A stretch of DNA of 13,721 nucleotides, from NCBI GenBank assembly GCA_028565635.1, contig JAOXYB010036484.1, positions 1-13,721 of the forward strand. Reading direction: 5' to 3'. Positions 1 through 10,000 of the stretch are shown in pieces (the first letter of the stretch is position 1; every line of letters begins with the position of its first letter). The notes under the pieces were generated by a model. That model was not told the DNA's origin and did not search any database. It saw nothing but the letters and a program-made list of their open reading frames with translations. Source of the stretch: Phoronis ovalis. Its lineage: Eukaryota > Phoronida > Phoronidae. Position numbers and translations under genes: made by a program.

Positions 1-75
1 AAATTCCTTAATATTGCTCATTTCCACGCCAAGGATGATAACAATGCTGCATATCCTATAGATAGGATAAGCAGC
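1..75 (+). repeat. Dispersed palindromic repeat, copy A
   Basis: CCACGCCAAGGA at 24-35 is followed by an imperfect palindrome at 46-75 (GCTGCATATCCTA, 4-base centre, TAGGATAAGCAGC). The same block recurs at 4794-4885 in the same orientation. This copy may continue past the left edge of the window. Confidence 0.8.
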
Positions 76-954
76 AAAAAGCAGGGCCAATGTGTGTAAC
101 ACGCTACAGTTGCAAAGCTGATGTCTTTGCTAAATTTGAAATATGGCTTGATAACAAAATCTGGCTTTTACCGATTCATTCAATCTTCAGTCTTTCACTG
201 ATGCTGGTGACATCTTTGTTGGCAAAATTATTCTGAATTAAACAGCAGACAAAGTTGAATTGTGTTCCTTGTGATACTGGATGAAAATGTATTATTCTGA
301 TACTCATAGTTTTTTCAAGGATTTTTGAGTGGTTGGAAGGAATTTTAACACATGTAACAAGTTTCATGCTCAATCATATCAATTATTATTTATTAATACA
401 TACTATATATAGGCATCATTGGAAAGGCCATATCGTAAACTTTTAGAAAATACTGAATTTTATTGAATTGGTTTCATCTCATTAATATTCAAGAGTTTTC
501 ATGGAAAATTTCCATATTTGGCATTTTAAACTTTTTTTCTTAAAACTGACATAAAAGTTTACAATATTAACCTGCTAACTTTTTTAAATGAGATCGTGCT
601 ACAGCATATAATCTTCAATTTAATACAAAAATCATGAAAACATCAAACTTGGGATCATGCAAAAATGACAAATAAGGGAACAATTATTATTATATAATGG
701 AGGATACTGCATAATATATAAACTGTATTTTTTTCGATGATGTCATCTGCAGCATTTACTGGGGGTCAGATTTTAAAGTTGATATATACTAGTAAACAAA
801 GCGCCTTCTCTGAGTAGAACATTTTTTAAAACAAATTTGCATTTATTGGCAGAATTTAATCGATCACGGGTGATTACAAGTAATTATCAAGCCTTGCTCA
901 ATTGTTTGTGAAGTTAAACATTAACAACATCTATGAAATCACAATTAGTTTTAC
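1..954 (-). other. OPLAH: OPLAH intron 13 (partial)
   Basis: Apart from the palindromic repeat at its far end, this stretch is AT-rich without conserved coding sequence. A 65-codon minus-strand open frame at 176-373 shows no oxoprolinase similarity. The exon that should follow residue 516 was not found here. Confidence 0.7.
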
Positions 955-1067
955 CTGTGAATGAACACTACACTCATACCCAGTGACCTAGCGATAGCAC
1001 AGGCATGCTGTCCACCTGCACCACCAAAACATGCCAGAATGTGACGGGATGTGTCATAGCCTTTGGC
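955..1067 (-). CDS. OPLAH: OPLAH coding exon 13 (residues 479-515), last exon in window
   Basis: It encodes [20 protein letters not shown] followed by [28 protein letters not shown] is a hallmark of the hydantoinase A C-terminal end. The acceptor is GCTTAATTTAG|GCC and the donor CACAG|GTAAAA, phase 2. The next exon, expected to start near HSGLLSA, was not found in bases 1-954. Confidence 0.96.
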
Positions 1068-4000
1068 CTAAATTAAGCAAATAAAATTACTTTTTAATTA
1101 TAATATTTCAAACAATAATCACATGTCTATGTAGTTAGTCATAATTAGTATACAATACTCATTAAAGATTGCACAAAAAGAAATGCTACAGTTAAAACTC
1201 TGTAGCAAATTAAAAGTTAACTAGTAAATTAAATTTTGTTTAGAGTTTCTTTTTTGCCCTGTTCATTGTTAGAAAATGCTCTTCAACATAATAGCATGTT
1301 CCTCACATTTTTCTACAATGCATTAGGGCATGCAGATAAAAAATAGACAAAAAGAGTTCTCCCACAGCCAAAAAGTTCTCCGTTATAATTATTTTTAAAA
1401 GAATGTTGATAAGCAGCCATTATCCAAAAATAATTGTTAAGACATTATATATTATAATTACTTAGAAAATGAAGCGCCTGTGTAATTTTCATCTGAAACT
1501 AACTGCTAAATAGAACCTCAATGTTCCTTATAATTGCTATTAAATACTTATTTTTTAACATTTATCTACTAATTTCCTAACATGGTCATATAATTATTAA
1601 GGTATCAGTTATTATAGAAAACGTACTGTATAATTATATTGTATTACAATGCAAAATATGCAGAAACATATATATTATTCTCATGATTCTAAACTGATAT
1701 ATAAATCAGATAATCATTTTCATTAAAGGAACTTTCTTTGTAAGCCTTTCAGTCACCTACTAATTTTCTCAGCCAATTACAATAATTACCATGAAGAGGT
1801 TTCTTTTGGCTTGGACACCTACCATTAATGTATTGTAGATGAAACACAATTTAGTTAGTATCAACTTACTATAGTAAAGTATTATGATGTAATGACAGCA
1901 ATTAAATATAAATAATAAATCTGTCACAAGGGATTCTATGAACATTACTGAAATCTGAGTTGCTAGCATACAGTATATATATTATAGAATTTAATATTTC
2001 GATTGAAAAAAGTCACCATGTCATAATAAGATGATGGTAGTGTAACTGATAGAGTTCCATTGTACAACACTTGGCAAGAAACGGCTAAGCTATGGTCAAC
2101 ATGCTGAAATGACGATTATGTTGTCCGAAGTTTATTAAAAACAATTACTAATGATAAATAATATCATGCTAATTGCAATGCTGAACAATTTATAGCAACC
2201 AGATGGAAAAAGTAACTTAAGAAAAGTTAGGCACACAAGAGACAGCTGATAAGCAAAAGAAGTTTGACAACAATAAGTACTATAGTTTTAAAAAGGAAGC
2301 GGTAAGACATTTTCAAAATTCGTAAATTTGAATTTCCCAGACTGAATAGATCAGGATTGTTCATTTTTCTGATGTGATATACAGCAAATGAAGAAAATAT
2401 GAACATTTCACATTGTCCATTAGAGGAGCAGATACTACAGATGAATCAATCAGATAATAATTACATAAATGCATCACAAGAATGCTACCATATTGATAAG
2501 TTACCTAACATTATTTATTTTAGCACTGTAACACTTCTAACAATTCTTTTTAACTCACTGTTTCTGTATACAATCTACAAGCACAAAGTCCTACATACAC
2601 CTATAAATTACCTATGTTTCAGTCTTGCAGTGGGAGATCTATTTTTCTCAGTCATAAATGTGATATTTGGTTTACATTCGGCCATGGAAAATCTGCATAT
2701 ACTGGACCACTACCCTTTTATTTGTAGTGCTTGTGGTTTTATACAGAACAGTCTAGCAATGCAATCAATTTCAACTTTAGCTTGTATAAGCATAGAGAGA
2801 TATATAGCTTGCTGCAAGCCATTGAGATATACTAAATCAACTAGGCTGAATGCTGCTAAATTCATGATTTGCTTATCTTGGATAATTGCCTTTTTGTTTT
2901 GCACACCACCATTGTTTGGAATGGGTGAATATTACTATGATTCTTATTTACTCATCTGCCAGTTAAGATGGGCTCATGCAGATGGAGATGAACTTGGTAG
3001 GTGGGCAGCATATATACAATCGTGCATCTTCTATCCTTCATCCGTAATAATAGTAACAAGCTACATGTTTGTATACAGAACTGTACGAAAGGCAAGAATA
3101 CAAGTTCTGCATGCTGATGAAACACAAGATCAAAGAAACTTTTATCGACAACTGAAAGTAGCTTCTATTCTACTGGCTATCACTTTGACATATGTTTTAT
3201 CGGTATTCCCTTACGTAGGAGTAAAAGTAGCAAAGCAAATTATGTCACCTCCCTACAGCAGATTTCACAGACAAATGGAAAATATATCGCTGTGGTTTTA
3301 TTGTATTTCAAACTATTTAAATCCTGTATTATACGGACTTTTAAATCAAGCTGTGCGCACAGAATTCTTCACCACAATGAGAAATCTGTTAAATTGTAAC
3401 AGTTACTAATAAAACTTTTTATGGAGAAGATTACATGGATTTGATAACTTTTTTTTAAACAATAGCTAATAATTATATATATGTCAGTCTTTGAAAACTT
3501 TTCAGATTCAAAATAAAGACAATTATGTGATTTTACAAAGTTAACTTGTAATTCTTAAGACCTTCAGTCAAAATTTTGTAAAAAGTGGTGGGAAGTCCTG
3601 TTTAGTTTGATGTCATCCTATAATTTGATTGGTGTACATAATACTGTCAGCACTGTTATGACTAGGGTTTGTCTGTTATTAGAAAGTTATATTTGTTGGG
3701 AATGACTTGTGTCTATATTGCATTTATCCGGTATTATTTACTTATTTTTAGAATTTCAATGTAAGCCTTTATCATTGTCGTGAATCTGAATATTGTCAAG
3801 GTTATAAATATTACAAGCATCCCACATAGCTGGCAGCATTATTAATGAACTGTTATCAGAATACTACTGTTATTTTGTACCGTCTTTCCTATAAATTCAA
3901 TAAAACATGAGTGTGAAAACATTTCCCATTCTTAAATTCTCTAATGCCAAAATCTCTTCCTCCCGGGGAATCATTCTTACGTACAGTCTTTGCTATAATT

Positions 4001-7000
4001 AAATTCAATAAAACATGAATGGCAAAACATTTTCCATTCTTAAATTCTCTAATACTAAAATCTTTGAAAATATTTAATTCATTCAATAAAAAACTTACCA
4101 CTTTCTTCAATGAAATTTGTCTTTACATTAATGTCTTCAATATGAACACTACAGCTATCCCTATAAGAAACCTGTCCATGAACAAAACTCAAATGTCTAT
4201 GACTACATAAATATATATTTTGTTTTTATAGTTGATTTCATCATAAGCATCTATGACATTAACATGCACTTAGCAAATGTTTCTGTCATTATGCAATATA
4301 TACATATACTATCCAAACAGACAAAGGACAGGATTAACTCGCATAAGGTAAATACATACAGTATTCATCTAACTTTAATTACATGCAATTTCTTAATGAA
4401 GGCTCAAACAAAAAAATCACATACTAGATAACTTATTTCTCATCTATTACTGCATAAAACTACTAATATTCTACATCTTCTAGATGTTATCGTTACAGAC
4501 GAGATACATTTCAAAATATTAACATAAATTGATAATTATTTCTAAAAAATAGCATACCTTAAAAATAACTATGTTCCTTACACGCACTCACAATATTTAC
4601 AAATAAAAAATTGCGCTAATTTAAAGAAACTAATGGTACATTTACCAACTTTGAAAATATCGTTAATGGCTTATTTCTTCAAAACTACACGTCACAATTG
4701 AAAATCACATTACATATATTTTCCTTTCTACTTAATATTCTTATTGCCTGCACTGTTTTCATCCTTGAACAATTATTATTAGCTAAAAAAGCTAAATTCC
4801 TACATCTTGCTCTTTGTTTACATTACCACGCCAAGGACTATAACAATGCTGCATATCCTATATATAAGGATAAGATAAGCAGCAATTAACATCAGGTCTC
4901 TGTCACATCCTATTAACAAATGTAAGTTAATGGGTTCTGCATCTTGAGATACAAATGTAGGTTTTGAAAAAGATGCAGACATAAGTATCATCTGAAGTCA
5001 TTTCCCATGTACTGTCAATGCATGCAGCAATTTTGTACACAATGTCAAATTGACACCTCATAAAGCAGTAACACATTGTCATATATCTTACATCACAATA
5101 CCTGAGTAAGGGCTCTGATTGGTCGGCACATAGCTTCATTAGCAACTCTTATAAAACCCATGGCAACCTCTTCTATTTCCTTTTTAGTGCTATTCTTCTG
5201 ACTAGCTAAAAATTCATTAACCTGTTAAAACAGAATAATATACATTAATTAAGAACAAATATATAGCAATCTAAAGTAATGTTCTAATTAAAATGGGGGC
5301 AAAAAAAGATATTATAAGTTTAAGCATACTTCCATCATATTTTCCTTGATTAAACTGTTTTTAGACTCTGTGAAACACTTAATAACTGAAATAATATGAA
5401 ATTAGTAACTATGTATTAATAATGTACCTCATTTTTAACTTTCTCAAAAGCTTTTAGAGTAGCTTCCTTGTCTAAAGGCTGATCCTCATTTTTTCCAAAA
5501 ATGTGTGGAAAATATTCAGGCAGTATTCTACCTAATGCCAAGTTTGCATCTGTGACAGCAAGGGGGCCTCCTGCGATAAATGAATAAAATATTAAATGTC
5601 TCTTACTATAATTTTCTTGGTTTCATTGAAATTTAAACATTTTTATGTCAAATAGAAGTTTCAATCATGCTCTGACACAACTTTTATGCATGTGTTATTT
5701 AATAAAATGTATAACTAAAATGTCTAAACTTCAATAACTATATACAATGAAAGAAGTTTAAGCTGCCAAAGAAGGAAGTGCAACAATTTTGAGTAAATAC
5801 CCAATTTCAAATGATTATTTTAAAATAGAGAAGTTCTGATTTTTTTGAAGATAATAATTAAAACAGCTAGCAAATTTAAATTAAAGTTAAGGGGTGTTTC
5901 ATAAAAATGATCAGGGAGGAAATTACTGGAGTAGGAGAGGGTGTACAAAAAAATTCAGTCCCCCCTCTTATAACTTTTAATGGGCCAGCTCCAATAACAG
6001 ATTGAAGTGAGTTTTTAAAAGCGGTATTTTTAGCTTGAAATCCTTTACATTGCCATGTTTACCTTTCTTATAACATACAGGGCCTGGATGAGCACCAGCT
6101 GATTCTGGCCCAGCAACAAACATTCCAGATCTGAAGAATAGCTGAGATCCACCACCAGCTGCCACTGTATTGATATCCAGCTATGAGAAGACACACACTT
6201 TTGTGAAACTAATTGGTGCTGTTTGTAGCATCCAACAGCTTTTGGTATCTCATGCTGTTGTACATAATATTTTGATGTCATGTGCTTTCAAATTTGTTTA
6301 GTAAAATTAACAAGAATGTGGATTGACTTGTAATATACACATAAGGAGACTTCAGTAACAAAAGTCATATAGTATAATAATTTTATGCTTTTTTCATATA
6401 AATGCAGAATCAGTAAAATCCTATCCTCACCTGTGGTGCCTGTATTACCACTCCTGCTGTTGTTGTTTCAAATACATGCTCAAAGTTACCAGCATAACGA
6501 CTAACGTCAGTAGATGTTCCTAAAACACAATGCGGCGTAATACAAGTATCTGGTGATAAACCAAGAAACCTAGTAGTACCAAGATATTTATCATCAAACA
6601 CAAATTCTACCCAGTAACTTAGCAAAGAACTGAATATAGCACTTCCTAATTGCATTTTTTCAAGTCCACCACTATCAAGAAATATGGGTTAAGTCTTAAA
6701 TATAATGTAAAATAGTGCATTATATGTGCGAAATAATTGTAATTATTCTGCGGCAAAACAAACAGCTTTCTTGACACTCTATAAATTTTGAAAATGTAAA
6801 TATAAGGAATAAATAAAAGTAAGTGTTAAAAAAGAAAGCGATATTTCAATATAACTATATTATTGCAAGCTATCACTAACACCAGACATACCACCCATGT
6901 CAAACCCAATGACTGGTTTGTTTTCTTCTTTTGAATAAGATGTCATAGCATATCCAACTACTCCACCAGCCGGACCGGACAAGATGGCTCGAGATCCATG

Positions 7001-10000
7001 AAATCTAACAAAAATTAAAACATTTCACAAAAAGCTATTCACAGACGGCACTTCTTATAAGAGCACCTGAAATAGTACACATACAATTACATCTAAGCCA
7101 TCTGTATGAGTTAATTAAATATTTAGTTTACCAAACAATGTTACTCAAACATTTCTTCAAACAAATTTAGCTGGTATATATCAAAATAATACTTAAGAAG
7201 TTAAGAAACAAAATGGTTTCAGCTGAAAGTGACAACTTCCAACTAAATGTTTCTATTCTGCCCAAAGTAATGCTATAATTCCTATTAAATTGTATTTATT
7301 AATATTAATTCAATGATCAATATTAGAGTTGGCTACTGCCAGTAATATAAATCATTATATATTAGTTATAACTAAAGATAAATATTTAAACATTCACCTC
7401 TGAACAGGAGTAAGACCTCCATCAGACTGCATAAAAAGCACTCGCATGTTCTGAAAAACAAAATCCAAACCAACTATGATAGTGAATTCTTGACATACGA
7501 GTAACTTGCTTTTAAAGTGTTTGATAAATGTAATTCTAGTCCTTCATATTAGTGTGTGAACACATTAAAACAATAACAGCGTAGCTCATATCATTCTACC
7601 TATGATAGCAATGCAGTTTACTTGTACCTCCAATCCATTTTTAAATCCAGATGCAAAACCTTTAACATATTTCTTGATGTGTGGAGTAAGATAGGCATCA
7701 GCACATGCTGTAAAACAACACAGTAGATCATTATATATTAAAAGGTATGATATTTACATATTAAGCTTCTAAATACCATGATACTGCTTCTTAAACACAC
7801 AACGCACACACACAGTGAAGCATTTTACAGAGTTTTACATATTTTGCATTCACTTATTGTATTGTTAATGTGAGATATTGATAACTGTTATCCCATTTGA
7901 ACAATAATATATTACATACTAAATCTCTCATCCAAAACTATGGATACAGCTGGCTGCTGAGCGAGTACACCATGACGTCATATAGTATTGCTACTGTTTA
8001 CACATAAGTGTGACCCTATTATTAGAAGTATTGTACTGTGCCCCTGACTGAGCACGGTTTATTGAAAAACTCCACGATGTGTCACATGACATAATATATT
8101 GCACGAATTTTAAATTGAGATGAATGTTGTTGTTATCTTAGTTTTTGGACACTTTGAGAATGATACCTAATGTGCCAACCCATCAGTTAGAACTTCTTTT
8201 GTTGTATCAATTGAAGTGTAAAATCCAAATTACAAAATAATTGCATTCAAATAAAAATTCTCATTGTGGCTAGTTTGAATGGTTTCTTTGAGCAAGCGCA
8301 CAAAATTGCATAATGCCCTGCAGTGACTATAAAATTTTATACTTGATGATACTATAGGCCATACATCATTGCAAATAATAGTAAATAATGCAATGCAAAA
8401 GTAGAATTAAAGTGAGAAATTCCAAATCTCAACAAGACTGAGTCTGATACATGTTTTCATAATTTGGATATTTTTTGGCATTTCTTTATTTGAAATTATG
8501 CAACAGACCTGTGTAGCCACGTGGTACCATTCTCACCATAGGCATCACACTGGAGGACAAAGATATCTGTTCAAAGCCCAACTCCTCTGCAATACAACCA
8601 ATTTCTTTTTCATGCTTGTCACACCTGTAGTTAGATAAATTGACCTTCAGTTTTGAATAATAAAATTGTTACACGTTATAAAGGTGGTTAGTCCCGTTCG
8701 TGTAACTTATTCGCACTTTATATGTTGAGGTTCATTTTGGGTAGTTAAATAACCTCTAACAAAAGTATACATTTTTGGAAATTGTTCTAGTGAAAGGATT
8801 ATGAAAAAGTACTTTCTTTCACATAATCATATAATCAGCTCCGGGGATCATTTTGGATGAAAACACACTTTTTCAAAACATAGACATACAGATAATGAAA
8901 CTAGGGGAAAATTTACTTCTAAAAGGGATATTCTAAAAGTGTTTTTAAATATATGGGTGTCAGAATTTTTTTTTTCTGGCTGTCGATTTTGAATAGTTAT
9001 AACTTTGAAAAAAGCAAATTTAAAAAAAAAAAAATGCTTAAGTGGAGATCTCTACTTGAAGTTAATTTTGGCCAAGTTTCAATTTCGTAACTACATTTTT
9101 GTTGGAGAGCTGATTTTTTTTGAAATTTATGATTTCAAAAAAGTTACTTTTTATTCAAAATGGTCTCCTTGCTGATTTCATAATCATATGTCAGATAGGA
9201 AAATAAATTTTCATAATCTTCAAGTTACTTCACTTCCTAAAGTGTATACTTTTACTTTTTCAATTCTTTTAAAAATTGACAAGAAGCTCATAGTGCCAAT
9301 AAATTATGCCGAATGGACTTTGTCCCTTTAATTAAAAGTAAAAAAAATATGATAAGTCACAAGATGAAATACTTTTCAAGGTTTATTTTTGTGTTAAATA
9401 TTCAACAGTTCTTCTCTACGTAATACATGTGGTAGGTGGATTCTATAATTTTTTTCAAAAGAACTAAAATCAGTACCAAAATTGAAATTAAAAGTCATTA
9501 ATTATTTAAAAAAAAATGCTTTATTAAACATTGTAAGTTACAAACTAGGTGAAATGTTATGCATAGCATTAATACTAGAAAGGTAATGACACTACATCTT
9601 ACGTGTAAGAATGCATAAGAACAACAGCGATACTTCTAATGCCTTTTTGATAAATGCGATACAAATCTTCTCTAAGCCTTGTTGTATTTATAGGTTCCCA
9701 TATCTCCAACTAAAAGTAAATTAAATAAGTACATTTAATTTTTAATCATTGGATTCAGAGGGATAAAGATGAATACATTATTTGAATGTAGAACTTAGTG
9801 GAAACACTTTGCAAACAGGAAGAGGTGCATCTTTAAAAAATAATACATCTCCAGCATCTGAAATAACATATAAAACTGTATAGAAAACAAAATAAATTCA
9901 CGTCTAGAGACTATAATAAGTAACTTGCAAAAAAGTGAATTATTTGATAATTATATAATTATATATGCATTTCCAATATTCAATATGGTTCAAGTTTTAT

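Larger units (their letters stand above)
1068..5101 (-). other. OPLAH: OPLAH intron 12 (4034 bp), host of the nested GPCR
   Basis: It is bounded by the exon 12 donor CAG|GTATTG and the exon 13 acceptor AATTTAG, and is more than four times longer than any other OPLAH intron fully inside the window. Bases 1068-2387 are AT-rich upstream sequence of the GPCR, with no clear promoter motif recognised. Bases 3530-3876 and 4064-4793 show nothing beyond low-complexity AT sequence. Bases 4886-5101 hold no feature except the exon 12 donor. Confidence 0.9.

Noticed and set aside
176-373. 65-codon minus-strand frame near the left edge
   Set aside because: It does not match the oxoprolinase segment expected next and has no recognisable domain. 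Open frames of this size occur by chance in 13.7 kb.
2399-3409. GPCR read as a visual opsin
   Set aside because: The residue six positions before the Asn of NPVLY is Cys302, not Lys, so no retinal Schiff base can form. It is only opsin-like in general class A features.
3889-4110. 73-codon minus-strand frame with repeated [10 protein letters not shown]
   Set aside because: The repeated peptide is the translation of the two-copy tandem DNA repeat. No family similarity or splice context supports a gene.
4698-4889. 63-codon plus-strand frame with a hydrophobic start
   Set aside because: The hydrophobic look comes from T-rich sequence, and the end overlaps the palindromic repeat. No conservation is seen.
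5880-5990. Possible second inverted-repeat element with AGGGGTG and CCCCCCTCTT ends
   Set aside because: Complementarity is limited to short G/C runs and no target-site duplication was found, so it was only noted in the intron entry.
7973-7980. TGACGTCA, a perfect cAMP-response element
   Set aside because: A single 8-base palindrome deep in an intron, over 3.8 kb from any promoter, with no companion sites. It may be chance.
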